From NCBI GenBank assembly GCA_948470475.1, contig OX419344.1, positions 16,949,495 through 17,013,494 on the forward strand: a stretch of DNA of 64,000 nucleotides. Reading direction: 5' to 3'. Position 1 is the first letter of the stretch; every line of letters starts with the position of its first letter. Shown one piece after another: positions 33,357-46,929 of this stretch. Source of the DNA: Galaxea fascicularis (Eukaryota > Cnidaria > Anthozoa > Scleractinia > Euphylliidae). A model generated the notes under the pieces. That model had not been told where the DNA came from and made no database searches. It saw only the letters and a program-made list of their open reading frames with translations. Position numbers and translations under genes: made by a program.

Positions 33357-35777
33357 GTAAGTGCAACTATTCTTAACTTTTGTATGGCGAACTATCATTG
33401 ACCTATTGTGTCTGTCCAGTGAAGAGCTGATGGAGGTGAAAATTGCACACGAGGAGTTCTAGTTTCATAAAGATACTATCTATCGTATGTATAGGATATC
33501 TACCATGCATTTATTCATTGACTTAGTGAAAGCTGGCATTTTGAGCAAAACTCTTATTACATTATCAGCAGTAAGTCAAGCGCTAGCATTTTGGTCGTTT
33601 GACTGCCTCTTTGTTTGCTATATAATCACTATTATAAAATTAACATTCAGTACGAGAAAAGCCGAATGCAAGAAACAAACCTATGGAATACTGAGTTAAG
33701 AGCAAGCAAATATTCTGAATATTGGATAAGAGACTCAGCTTTGTGACTGATGTTCACAATCTTAGGAGGCTATTTTACAACTCAGTAACCTCAATAAGCA
33801 AATAATCGAACAAATGTGAACTTAGCAATGTCCTTCGAGAAGACTGAACAACTTAATACGCATTTAAATCTTTTGTAAACAGGCAACTCAAACCCAGCAG
33901 GTAGTTCATCTCCGTTATGAATTCGGCAGAAAACTCGGAGAGGAATTGTAATAAAGACAGTTCCCAGTTTATTCGCAAACACTGCCAAACAATGACTATT
34001 TTCTCTAGAAACCTTTAAACTAGTCGGTCGATGCATGTGATCTTAGGCTACGCGTTACCAACGTGTAAAACTTAGCGACACACGGCATAAAAAATAGCTA
34101 CAAATTCCAAAAGCTTACGCCGGGAAATACATTTCCCTGGAAGACAGTACACTCCAATAGCCGAAAAAAAGAGGAAGAAAGGCAAAAATTCAAAAGTGGC
34201 CTAAAAGGCACTTACTTTTCTAAGCGTGTGGATATGGGATAAAGAGCATGGTTTGAGGGTCATGTTAAAGCTATGATATGCAAGCAACAGGTTCCTGGTA
34301 TTCCTTTCCCTCCTTATGTCTCTTCATCCTACCCTGCGAGCAAAGTCTCGTTCGATCTTCCTTGCCAAAATCGGGCAATCGACAAAATATTCTTTCCCAA
34401 TGGTGTGCGGATTTTGCAATGATTGTGAGACCGTACTATAACAGACATTGTCACAAATTTTCTGAACTGAAGGTCGGGTGTGACACATGGCTGAGAACTC
34501 CATATTCATAAAGAAAAAATGTTGGCAGCGATGTTACTTTAAACAACTTTATATCATACTGAAACGTTTGAAAGACGATTCTGTTAAAACTTAACAGAGT
34601 CATTGAGATTGAATAAAAGTGCAGAAACATTTTTTTGTTCTATTTTGAATGCATAAATCCCGCTTTCTGGTGATGCTGTAGGTCAATAAAGTTAGTTATT
34701 AAATTGCGTTCACAACTGCGAGAATCAACCTTCATTTGATTTCATTTACACAGTTTATATATGATTTATTTTCAGATACATCATTCTCAAAATATCATCG
34801 ATAATCCACACATTGTAGACCGGTCTCGTATATACCCAAGGATTACAGAACTTTATTAAGCACTGGTTATATACATGTAATACTCTTGATGGGAAATCGC
34901 ATAGCTATACCAAGGTATAGCTACACTGCTATGGCATTGCTAAACTAAAGAATGACCCAGGTGTGTGTCAACTCTTTAAGACTGCCTCGCAGATAATTCG
35001 TAAAGATGTACATGATACAGGTACAACACAACTTGACCAGGATATTAAAGCAGGCAATAAAGCTGCTGACACAGCTCGTCAGTATGATGATTGCTTGTTA
35101 TTTTAACTATTAATCAAATCCCACCAAAAGACGAATAAATATAGGAACACAAGTGCATCCATGTCAGAAATGTTACAAAGACGACTCTGATTCAGAAAGA
35201 GATAATAATATCTTAAAGTGCATATGAAGTAAAAAAGTATGTTCGCTTATTTAAAAGACCTTCAAAAGTGAGCAAGAATGGCATTTCCTGTTCTTTTAAG
35301 ATATTCTTTTATTCCCGACTTTTTAAGTTTTAAATTGAAAATTGATGACGTCACAAATGGTTAAAGCAAGAACGTAAATATTTGAGCGAAGCAATGCAAC
35401 TTGACTCCAGTAATGTACGTCAAGAGAGACACAGGACGACACTCCCTGTGCCGTTATTTTGCAAACGTTCTGCTTCTTGATCTGTTTCCTTCAGCATTCA
35501 CTGTCCCAGGGGTTTTTGTCTCAATGTTGTTCACCGAAAAGACGCAAGGTATTATGGGATCACGTGAGTTTCAGGTAGGACCATCTGTCACCCCTCATGA
35601 GGTCAAAAATGGAGTTATATGCCTCTTGACAAACAAGGCCTCGAGCCCAGAGTGTTACCATGACAACATCTCAGTGGGTATCATATTGCATCTTACCTGA
35701 CTTACATTACTGGTCCCAAGTTTGAAGAAAAAAATATCGGCTTACGTGTTTATATAGACTATTTACATTTCCTTATA

Positions 35778-36367
35778 CAGTCAACTCTCTCGTAAGCGAC
35801 CACCCTTGGTGCACGACAAAGTGGTCGCTTACGGGAGGTGGTCGCTTACGGGAAAGATCAACAAAATAACTCTAACACTGGATTGATCATTTAATTACAT
35901 AAACATATTACCTAATCAGCTAAAATTAGGCAAATAGAAACTAATTTATTTGATTTTTTTCACATGCAACAAGTTTCGGGAAAAGTAGAGTGGAGTGTAC
36001 AGTACTTTTCAATGTATCTCATGTTAATTAAAATCACCTGAAATTTAAACCGATCGAACAAAACCTAGGAAAACAACGGGGTAGCGTCATTAAGAATTGA
36101 ACTTCTGTCACTTCTGAGTAGTGATTTACTAACGATTATACGTGATTATGTTGGGTGGTCGCTTACCAGAAACAGAAAACAAAAGAATGTGTCAAATTTC
36201 TGGCCTAAAAAGTGGTCGCGGTCGCTTTAGAAATTTGAGTAGTGGTCGCTTACGAGAGAGCTCTGGGAACAGGATTTAACTGAGAGACACAAAACGGTTG
36301 TTTGCCAAGTGGTCGCTTACAGGAGGTGGTCGCTTACGAGAAGTGGTCACTATGAGAGAGTTGACTG
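35778..36367. mobile_element. TA-flanked MITE, copy in unit 2
   Basis: Same element and flanks as at 32380-32969 (offset 3,398). It was copied with the unit, not inserted separately. Confidence 0.75.
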
Positions 36368-36687
36368 TAATTTTTTTTACAAAAGTGAGAACTCAATGCG
36401 GGAGAAATTTAAACCATAGTTTGAAGGAAAACATGATTATCGTAAGTGAGTAACTTACAACCTCTTAGCTTTAGTGAGTTGAGTCATTTTTATTCTTGAT
36501 ATCGATTGAACGATGTCTTAACTACAAAGCGGCCAGGATCGATACAAGTTTTGAGAAAAATAAAGATTACGAGCCTGTGAGACGCAATAGTCGTAAATTT
36601 CACTTAGAACTGTCGCTTTTGTCAGTTTGCAAGCTTTACTTAGTAACGAAGGTTTGTGAACAGCATGTTTTGATTGATCGTTAATAG

Positions 36688-36753
36688 GCACCTGGGTAAC
36701 AACCAGCTGAAAGACCTGCAACCAGGAGTCTTCAATAAAGAGCTGACGGAGCT
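36688..36753 (+). CDS. LRR exon 5 (22-residue leucine-rich repeat)
   Basis: 66 nt, same sequence as exon 4 (HLGNNQLKDLQPGVFNKE...), with TTAATAG acceptor, GTAAGT donor and phase 2/2. If transcribed, it would splice in frame with any other LRR exon of the array. Confidence 0.8.
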
Positions 36754-39174
36754 GTAAGTGCAACTATTCTTAACTTTTGTATGGCGAACTATCATTGACC
36801 TATTGTGTCTGTCCAGTGAAGAGCTGATGGAGGTGAAAATTGCACACGAGGAGTTCTAGTTTCATAAAGATACTATCTATCGTATGTATAGGATATCTAC
36901 CATGCATTTATTCATTGACTTAGTGAAAGCTGGCATTTTGAGCAAAACTCTTATTACATTATCAGCAGTAAGTCAAGCGCTAGCATTTTGGTCGTTTGAC
37001 TGCCTCTTTGTTTGCTATATAATCACTATTATAAAATTAACATTCAGTACGAGAAAAGCCGAATGCAAGAAACAAACCTATGGAATACTGAGTTAAGAGC
37101 AAGCAAATATTCTGAATATTGGATAAGAGACTCAGCTTTGTGACTGATGTTCACAATCTTAGGAGGCTATTTTACAACTCAGTAACCTCAATAAGCAAAT
37201 AATCGAACAAATGTGAACTTAGCAATGTCCTTCGAGAAGACTGAACAACTTAATACGCATTTAAATCTTTTGTAAACAGGCAACTCAAACCCAGCAGGTA
37301 GTTCATCTCCGTTATGAATTCGGCAGAAAACTCGGAGAGGAATTGTAATAAAGACAGTTCCCAGTTTATTCGCAAACACTGCCAAACAATGACTATTTTC
37401 TCTAGAAACCTTTAAACTAGTCGGTCGATGCATGTGATCTTAGGCTACGCGTTACCAACGTGTAAAACTTAGCGACACACGGCATAAAAAATAGCTACAA
37501 ATTCCAAAAGCTTACGCCGGGAAATACATTTCCCTGGAAGACAGTACACTCCAATAGCCGAAAAAAAGAGGAAGAAAGGCAAAAATTCAAAAGTGGCCTA
37601 AAAGGCACTTACTTTTCTAAGCGTGTGGATATGGGATAAAGAGCATGGTTTGAGGGTCATGTTAAAGCTATGATATGCAAGCAACAGGTTCCTGGTATTC
37701 CTTTCCCTCCTTATGTCTCTTCATCCTACCCTGCGAGCAAAGTCTCGTTCGATCTTCCTTGCCAAAATCGGGCAATCGACAAAATATTCTTTCCCAATGG
37801 TGTGAGGATTTTGCAATGATTGTGAGACCGTACTATAACAGACATTGTCACAAATTTTCTGAACTGAAGGTCGGGTGTGACACATGGCTGAGAACTCCAT
37901 ATTCATAAAGAAAAAATGTTGGCAGCGATGTTACTTTAAACAACTTTATATCATACTGAAACGTTTGAAAGACGATTCTGTTAAAACTTAACAGAGTCAT
38001 TGAGATTGAATAAAAGTGCAGAAACATTTTTTTGTTCTATTTTGAATGCATAAATCCCGCTTTCTGGTGATGCTGTAGGTCAATAAAGTTAGTTATTAAA
38101 TTGCGTTCACAACTGCGAGAATCAACCTTCATTTGATTTCATTTACACAGTTTATATATGATTTATTTTCAGATACATCATTCTCAAAATATCATCGATA
38201 ATCCACACATTGTAGACCGGTCTCGTATATACCCAAGGATTACAGAACTTTATTAAGCACTGGTTATATACATGTAATACTCTTGATGGGAAATCGCATA
38301 GCTATACCAAGGTATAGCTACACTGCTATGGCAATGCTAAACTAAAGAATGACCCAGGTGTGTGTCAACTCTTTAAGACTGCCTCGCAGATAATTCGTAA
38401 AGATGTACATGATACAGGTACAACACAACTTGACCAGGATATTAAAGCAGGCAATAAAGCTGCTGACACAGCTCGTCAGTATGATGATTGCTTGTTATTT
38501 TAACTATTAATCAAATCCCACCAAAAGACGAATAAATATAGGAACACAAGTGCATCCATGTCAGAAATGTTACAAAGACGACTCTGATTCAGAAAGAGAT
38601 AATAATATCTTAAAGTGCATATGAAGTAAAAAAGTATGTTCGCTTATTTAAAAGACCTTCAAAAGTGAGCAAGAATGGCATTTCCTGTTCTTTTAAGATA
38701 TTCTTTTATTCCCGACTTTTTAAGTTTTAAATTGAAAATTGATGACGTCACAAATGGTTAAAGCAAGAACGTAAATATTTGAGCGAAGCAATGCAACTTG
38801 ACTCCAGTAATGTACGTCAAGAGAGACACAGGACGACACTCCCTGTGCCGTTATTTTGCAAACGTTCTGCTTCTTGATCTGTTTCCTTCAGCATTCACTG
38901 TCCCAGGGGTTTTTGTCTCAATGTTGTTCACCGAAAAGACGTAAGGTATTATGGGATCACGTGAGTTTCAAGTAGGACCATCTGTCACCCCTCATGAGGT
39001 CAAAAATGGAGTTATATGCCTCTTGACAAACAAGGCCTCGAGCCCAGAGTGTTACCATGACAACATCTCAGTGGGTATCATATTGCATCTTACCTGACTT
39101 ACATTACTGGTCCCAAGTTTGAAGAAAAAAATATCGGCTTACGTGTTTATATAGACTATTTACATTTCCTTATA

Positions 39175-39764
39175 CAGTCAACTCTCTCGTAAGCGACCAC
39201 CCTTGGTGCACGACAAAGTGGTCGCTTACGGGAGGTGGTCGCTTACGGGAAAGATCAACAAAATAACTCTAACACTGGATTGATCATTTAATTACATAAA
39301 CATATTACCTAATCAGCTAAAATTAGGCAAATAGAAACTAATTTATTTGATTTTTTTCACATGCAACAAGTTTCGGGAAAAGTAGAGTGGAGTGTACAGT
39401 ACTTTTCAATGTATCTCATGTTAACTAAAATCACCTGAAATTTAAACCGATCGAACAAAACCTAGGAAAACAACGGGGTAGCGTCATTAAGAATTGAACT
39501 TCTGTCACTTCTGAGTAGTGATTTACTAACGATTATACGTGATTATGTTGGGTGGTCGCTTACCAGAAACAGAAAACAAAAGAATGTGTCAAATTTCTGG
39601 CCTAAAAAGTGGTCGCGGTCGCTTTAGAAATTTGAGTAGTGGTCGCTTACGAGAAAGCTCTGGGAACAGGATTTAACTGAGAGACACAAAACGGTTGTTT
39701 GCCAAGTGGTCGCTTACAGGAGGTGGTCGCTTACGAGAAGTGGTCACTATGAGAGAGTTGACTG
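39175..39764. mobile_element. TA-flanked MITE, copy in unit 3
   Basis: 590 bp with CAGTCAACT and AGTTGACTG ends and TA flanks, offset 3,397 from unit 2. Confidence 0.75.
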
Positions 39765-40084
39765 TAATTTTTTTTACAAAAGTGAGAACTCAATGCGGGA
39801 GAAATTTAAACCATAGTTTGAAGGAAAACATGATTATCGTAAGTGAGTAACTTACAACCTCTTAGCTTTAGTGAGTTGAGTCATTTTTATTCTTGATATC
39901 GATTGAACGATGTCTTAACTACAAAGCGGCCAGGATCGATACAAGTTTTGAGGAAAATAAAGATTACGAGCCTGTGAGACGCAATAGTCGTAAATTTCAC
40001 TTAGAACTGTCGCTTTTGTCAGTTTGCAAGCTTTACTTAGTAACGAAGGTTTGTGAACAGCATGTTTTGATTGATCGTTAATAG

Positions 40085-40150
40085 GCACCTGGGTAACAAC
40101 CAGCTGAAAGACCTGCAACCAGGAGTCTTCAATAAAGAGCTGACGGAGCT
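40085..40150 (+). CDS. LRR exon 6 (22-residue leucine-rich repeat)
   Basis: 66 nt, identical to exons 4, 5, 7 and 9 by eye, with intact acceptor and donor and phase 2/2. Confidence 0.8.
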
Positions 40151-42565
40151 GTAAGTGCAACTATTCTTAACTTTTGTATGGCGAACTATCATTGACCTAT
40201 TGTGTCTGTCCAGTGAAGAGCTGATGGAGGTGAAAATTGCACACGAGGAGTTCTAGTTTCATAAAGATACTATCTATCGTATGTATAGGATATCTACCAT
40301 GCATTTATTCATTGACTTAGTGAAAGCTGGCATTTTGAGCAAAACTCTTATTACATTATCAGCAGTAAGTCAAGCGCTAGCATTTTGGTCGTTTGACTGC
40401 CTCTTTGTTTGCTATATAATCACTATTATAAAATTAACATTCAGTACGAGAAAAGCCGAATGCAAGAAACAAACCTATGGAATACTGAGTTAAGAGCAAG
40501 CAAATATTCTGAATATTGGATAAGAGACTCAGCTTTGTGACTGATGTTCACAATCTTAGGAGGCTATTTTACAACTCAGTAACCTCAATAAGCAAATAAT
40601 CGAACAAATGTGAACTTAGCAATGTCCTTCGAGAAGACTGAACAACTTAATACGCATTTAAATCTTTTGTAAACAGGCAACTCAAACCCAGCAGGTAGTT
40701 CATCTCCGTTATGAATTCGGCAGAAAACTCGGAGAGGAATTGTAATAAAGACAGTTCCCAGTTTATTCGCAAACACTGCCAAACAATGACTATTTTCTCT
40801 AGAAACCTTTAAACTAGTCGGTCGATGCATGTGATCTTAGGCTACGCGTTACCAACGTGTCGAAAATACACGGCATAAAAAATAGCTACAAATTCCAAAA
40901 GCTTACGCCGGGAAATACATTTCCCTGGAAGACAGTACACTCCAATAGCCGAAAAAAAGAGGAAGAAAGGCAAAAATTCAAAAGTGGCCTAAAAGGCACT
41001 TACTTTTCTAAGCGTGTGGATATGGGATAAAGAGCATGGTTTGAGGGTCATGTTAAAGCTATGATATGCAAGCAACAGGTTCCTGGTATTCCTTTCTCTC
41101 CTTATGTCTCTTCATCCTACCCTGCGAGCAAAGTCTCGTTCGATCTTCCTTGCCAAAATCGGGCAATCGACAAAATATTCTTTCCCAATGGTGTGCGGAT
41201 TTTGCAATGATTGTGAGACCGTACTATAACAGACATTGTCACAAATTTTCTGAACTGAAGGTCGGGTGTGACACATGGCTGAGAACTCCATATTCATAAA
41301 GAAAAAATGTTGGCAGCGATGTTACTTTAAACAACTTTATATCATACTGAAACGTTTGAAAGACGATTCTGTTAAAACTTAACAGAGTCATTGAGATTGA
41401 ATAAAAGTGCAGAAACATTTTTTTGTTCTATTTTGAATGCATAAATCCCGCTTTCTGGTGATGCTGTAGGTCAATAAAGTTAGTTATTAAATTGCGTTCA
41501 CAACTGCGAGAATCAACCTTCATTTGATTTCATTTACACAGTTTATATATGATTTATTTTCAGATACATCATTCTCAAAATATCATCGATAATCCACACA
41601 TTGTAGACCGGTCTCGTATATACCCAAGGATTACAGAACTTTATTAAGCACTGGTTATATACATGTAATACTCTTGATGGGAAATCGCATAGCTATACCA
41701 AGGTATAGCTACACTGCTATGGCATTGCTAAACTAAAGAATGACCCAGGTGTGTGTCAACTCTTTAAGACTGCCTCGCAGATAATTCGTAAAGATGTACA
41801 TGATACAGGTACAACACAACTTGACCAGGATATTAAAGCAGGCAATAAAGCTGCTGACACAGCTCGTCAGTATGATGATTGCTTGTTATTTTAACTATTA
41901 ATCAAATCCCACCAAAAGACGAATAAATATAGGAACACAAGTGCATCCATGTCAGAAATGTTACAAAGACGACTCTGATTCAGAAAGAGATAATAATATC
42001 TTAAAGTGCATATGAAGTAAAAAAGTATGTTCGCTTATTTAAAAGACCTTCAAAAGTGAGCAAGAATGGCATTTCCTGTTCTTTTAAGATATTCTTTTAT
42101 TCCCGACTTTTTAAGTTTTAAATTGAAAATTGATGACGTCACAAATGGTTAAAGCAAGAACGTAAATATTTGAGCGAAGCAATGCAACTTGACTCCAGTA
42201 ATGTACGTCAAGAGAGACACAGGACGACACTCCCTGTGCCGTTATTTTGCAAACGTTCTGCTTCTTGATCTGTTTCCTTCAGCATTCACTGTCCCAGGGG
42301 GTTTTGTCTCAATGTTGTTCACCGAAAAGACGTAAGGTATTATGGGATCACGTGAGTTTCAAGTAGGACCATCTGTCACCCCTCATGAGGTCAAAAATGG
42401 AGTTATATGCCTCTTGACAAACAAGGCCTCGAGCCCAGAGTGTTACCATGACAACATCTCAGTGGGTATCATATTGCATCTTACCTGACTTACATTACTG
42501 GTCCCAAGTTTGAAGAAAAAAATATCGGCTTACGTGTTTATATAGACTATTTACATTTCCTTATA

Positions 42566-43155
42566 CAGTCAACTCTCTCGTAAGCGACCACCCTTGGTGC
42601 ACGACAAAGTGGTCGCTTACGGGAGGTGGTCGCTTACGGGAAAGATCAACAAAATAACTCTAACACTGGATTGATCATTTAATTACATAAACATATTACC
42701 TAATCAGCTAAAATTAGGCAAATAGAAACTAATTTATTTGATTTTTTTCACATGCAACAAGTTTCGGGAAAAGTAGAGTGGAGTGTACAGTACTTTTCAA
42801 TGTATCTCATGTTAATTAAAATCACCTGAAATTTAAACCGATCGAACAAAACCTAGGAAAACAACGGGGTAGCGTCATTAAGAATTGAACTTCTGTCACT
42901 TCTGAGTAGTGATTTACTAACGATTATACGTGATTATGTTGGGTGGTCGCTTACCAGAAACAGAAAACAAAAGAATGTGTCAAATTTCTGGCCTAAAAAG
43001 TGGTCGCGGTCGCTTTAGAAATTTGAGTAGTGGTCGCTTACGAGAGAGCTCTGGGAACAGGATTTAACTGAGAGACACAAAACGGTTGTTTGCCAAGTGG
43101 TCGCTTACAGGAGGTGGTCGCTTACGAGAAGTGGTCACTATGAGAGAGTTGACTG
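42566..43155. mobile_element. TA-flanked MITE, copy in unit 4
   Basis: Same 590-bp element, TA-flanked, same position within the unit. Confidence 0.75.
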
Positions 43156-43475
43156 TAATTTTTTTTACAAAAGTGAGAACTCAATGCGGGAGAAATTTAA
43201 ACCATAGTTTGAAGGAAAACATGATTATCGTAAGTGAGTAACTTACAACCTCTTAGCTTTAGTGAGTTGAGTCATTTTTATTCTTGATATCGATTGAACG
43301 ATGTCTTAACTACAAAGCGGCCAGGATCGATACAAGTTTTGAGGAAAATAAAGATTACGAGCCTGTGAGACGCAATAGTCGTAAATTTCACTTAGAACTG
43401 TCGCTTTTGTCAGTTTGCAAGCTTTACTTAGTAACGAAGGTTTGTGAACAGCATGTTTTGATTGATCGTTAATAG

Positions 43476-43541
43476 GCACCTGGGTAACAACCAGCTGAAA
43501 GACCTGCAACCAGGAGTCTTCAATAAAGAGCTGACGGAGCT
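43476..43541 (+). CDS. LRR exon 7 (22-residue leucine-rich repeat)
   Basis: 66 nt, same sequence and splice sites as exons 4-6, phase 2/2. Confidence 0.8.
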
Positions 43542-45962
43542 GTAAGTGCAACTATTCTTAACTTTTGTATGGCGAACTATCATTGACCTATTGTGTCTGT
43601 CCAGTGAAGAGCTGATGGAGGTGAAAATTGCACACGAGGAGTTCTAGTTTCATAAAGATACTATCTATCGTATGTATAGGATATCTACCATGCATTTATT
43701 CATTGACTTAGTGAAAGCTGGCATTTTGAGCAAAACTCTTATTACATTATCAGCAGTAAGTCAAGCGCTAGCATTTTGGTCGTTTGACTGCCTCTTTGTT
43801 TGCTATATAATCACTATTATAAAATTAACATTCAGTACGAGAAAAGCCGAATGCAAGAAACAAACCTATGGAATACTGAGTTAAGAGCAAGCAAATATTC
43901 TGAATATTGGATAAGAGACTCAGCTTTGTGACTGATGTTCACAATCTTAGGAGGCTATTTTACAACTCAGTAACCTCAATAAGCAAATAATCGAACAAAT
44001 GTGAACTTAGCAATGTCCTTCGAGAAGACTGAACAACTTAATACGCATTTAAATCTTTTGTAAACAGGCAACTCAAACCCAGCAGGTAGTTCATCTCCGT
44101 TATGAATTCGGCAGAAAACTCGGAGAGGAATTGTAATAAAGACAGTTCCCAGTTTATTCGCAAACACTGCCAAACAATGACTATTTTCTCTAGAAACCTT
44201 TAAACTAGTCGGTCGATGCATGTGATCTTAGGCTACGCGTTACCAACGTGTAAAACTTAGCGACACACGGCATAAAAAATAGCTACAAATTCCAAAAGCT
44301 TACGCCGGGAAATACATTTCCCTGGAAGACAGTACACTCCAATAGCCGAAAAAAAGAGGAAGAAAGGCAAAAATTCAAAAGTGGCCTAAAAGGCACTTAC
44401 TTTTCTAAGCGTGTGGATATGGGATAAAGAGCATGGTTTGAGGGTCATGTTAAAGCTATGATATGCAAGCAACAGGTTCCTGGTATTCCTTTCTCTCCTT
44501 ATGTCTCTTCATCCTACCCTGCGAGCAAAGTCTCGTTCGATCTTCCTTGCCAAAATCGGGCAATCGACAAAATATTCTTTCCCAATGGTGTGCGGATTTT
44601 GCAATGATTGTGAGACCGTACTATAACAGACATTGTCACAAATTTTCTGAACTGAAGGTCGGGTGTGACACATGGCTGAGAACTCCATATTCATAAAGAA
44701 AAAATGTTGGCAGCGATGTTACTTTAAACAACTTTATATCATACTGAAACGTTTGAAAGACGATTCTGTTAAAACTTAACAGAGTCATTGAGATTGAATA
44801 AAAGTGCAGAAACATTTTTTTGTTCTATTTTGAATGCATAAATCCCGCTTTCTGGTGATGCTGTAGGTCAATAAAGTTAGTTATTAAATTGCGTTCACAA
44901 CTGCGAGAATCAACCTTCATTTGATTTCATTTACACAGTTTATATATGATTTATTTTCAGATACATCATTCTCAAAATATCATCGATAATCCACACATTG
45001 TAGACCGGTCTCGTATATACCCAAGGATTACAGAACTTTATTAAGCACTGGTTATATACATGTAATACTCTTGATGGGAAATCGCATAGCTATACCAAGG
45101 TATAGCTACACTGCTATGGCATTGCTAAACTAAAGAATGACCCAGGTGTGTGTCAACTCTTTAAGACTGCCTCGCAGATAATTCGTAAAGATGTACATGA
45201 TACAGGTACAACACAACTTGACCAGGATATTAAAGCAGGCAATAAAGCTGCTGACACAGCTCGTCAGTATGATGATTGCTTGTTATTTTAACTATTAATC
45301 AAATCCCACCAAAAGACGAATAAATATAGGAACACAAGTGCATCCATGTCAGAAATGTTACAAAGACGACTCTGATTCAGAAAGAGATAATAATATCTTA
45401 AAGTGCATATGAAGTAAAAAAGTATGTTCGCTTATTTAAAAGACCTTCAAAAGTGAGCAAGAATGGCATTTCCTGTTCTTTTAAGATATTCTTTTATTCC
45501 CGACTTTTTAAGTTTTAAATTGAAAATTGATGACGTCACAAATGGTTAAAGCAAGAACGTAAATATTTGAGCGAAGCAATGCAACTTGACTCCAGTAATG
45601 TACGTCAAGAGAGACACAGGACGACACTCCCTGTGCCGTTATTTTGCAAACGTTCTGCTTCTTGATCTGTTTCCTTCAGCATTCACTGTCCCAGGGGTTT
45701 TTGTCTCAATGTTGTTCACCGAAAAGACGTAAGGTATTATGGGATCACGTGAGTTTCAAGTAGGACCATCTGTCACCCCTCATGAGGTCAAAAATGGAGT
45801 TATATGCCTCTTGACAAACAAGGCCTCGAGCCCAGAGTGTTACCATGACAACATCTCAGTGGGTATCATATTGCATCTTACCTGACTTACATTACTGGTC
45901 CCAAGTTTGAAGAAAAAAATATCGGCTTACGTGTTTATATAGACTATTTACATTTCCTTATA

Positions 45963-46535
45963 CAGTCAACTCTCTCGTAAGCGACCACCCTTGGTGCACG
46001 ACAAAGTGGTCGCTTACGGGAAAGATCAACAAAATAACTCTAACACTGGATTGATCATTTAATTACATAAACATATTACCTAATCAGCTAAAATTAGGCA
46101 AATAGAAACTAATTTATTTGATTTTTTTCACATGCAACAAGTTTCGGGAAAAGTAGAGTGGAGTGTACAGTACTTTTCAATGTATCTCATGTTAATTAAA
46201 ATCACCTGAAATTTAAACCGATCGAACAAAACCTAGGAAAACAACGGGGTAGCGTCATTAAGAATTGAACTTCTGTCACTTCTGAGTAGTGATTTACTAA
46301 CGATTATACGTGATTATGTTGGGTGGTCGCTTACCAGAAACAGAAAACAAAAGAATGTGTCAAATTTCTGGCCTAAAAAGTGGTCGCGGTCGCTTTAGAA
46401 ATTTGAGTAGTGGTCGCTTACGAGAGAGCTCTGGGAACAGGATTTAACTGAGAGACACAAAACGGTTGTTTGCCAAGTGGTCGCTTACAGGAGGTGGTCG
46501 CTTACGATAAGTGGTCACTATGAGAGAGTTGACTG
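45963..46535. mobile_element. TA-flanked MITE, copy in unit 5 (573 bp)
   Basis: Same element, but one of two adjacent 17-bp GAGGTGGTCGCTTACGG repeats near the left end is missing, probably lost by slippage or unequal pairing. Confidence 0.75.
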
Positions 46536-46857
46536 TACTTTTTTTTTACAAAAGTGAGAACTCAATGCGGGAGAAATTTAAACCATAGTTTGAAGGAAAA
46601 CATGATTATCGTAAGTGAGTAACTTACAACCTCTTAGCTTTAGTGAGTTGAGTCATTTTTATTCTTGATATCGATTGAACGGATGTCTTACCTACAAAGC
46701 GGCCAGGATCGATACAATTTTTGAGGAAAATAAAGATTACGAGCCTGTGAGACGCAATAGTCGTAAATTTCACTTAGAACTGTCGCTTTTGTCAGTTTGC
46801 AAGCTTAACTTAGTAACGAAGGTTTGTGAACAGCATGTTTTGATTGATTGTTAATAG

Positions 46858-46929
46858 GCACCTGGATAACAACCAGCTGAAAGACCTGCAACCAGGAGTC
46901 TTTGATCACAATACAAAGCTGACAGAGCT
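46858..46929 (+). CDS. LRR exon 8 (24-residue leucine-rich repeat, variant)
   Basis: Acceptor TTGATTGTTAATAG, donor GTAAGT, 72 nt, phase 2/2. The translation starts HLDNNQLKDLQPGVFDHN, then TKLTE and Leu across the junction. Compared with exons 4-7 and 9, Gly is replaced by Asp at the third residue and the loop after GVF has the longer DHNTKL form as in exons 1-3. Within the array this is the only exon that differs, and its flanks differ as well, while the rest of the unit does not. Confidence 0.8.

Larger units (their letters stand above)
30246..33585 (+). repeat. Tandem array unit 1
   Basis: This is the first of six head-to-tail units of about 3.39 kb. Its first 550 bp resemble the cassette-3 form (18128-18560) more than the later units, so the array starts with a mosaic copy. 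From about 30790 it is nearly identical to the others. Order inside: cassette sequence, an ORF fragment (31535), a TGACGTCA palindrome (31949), the TA-flanked MITE (32380-32969), then the LRR exon (33291). Confidence 0.85.
33586..36982 (+). repeat. Tandem array unit 2
   Basis: A 3,397-bp unit matching units 3-6 almost base for base, with the same order of ORF fragment, MITE and LRR exon. Here a single base (35544, GACGCAAGG instead of GACGTAAGG) removes a stop and opens a chance 99-codon frame at 35401-35700 that is closed in all the other units. Confidence 0.9.
36983..40379 (+). repeat. Tandem array unit 3
   Basis: A 3,397-bp unit with few differences from unit 2, such as GTGAGGATT at 37801 where the others have GTGCGGATT. 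Confidence 0.9.
40380..43770 (+). repeat. Tandem array unit 4
   Basis: A 3,391-bp unit, a few bases shorter because of a small change near 40858-40870 (GTGTCGAAAATACACGG where other units have GTGTAAAACTTAGCGACACA). Confidence 0.9.

Noticed and set aside
35401..35700. A 99-codon ORF in unit 2 as a gene
   Set aside because: It is open only because of one base difference; the same frame has a stop in the other units, and no motif is seen.
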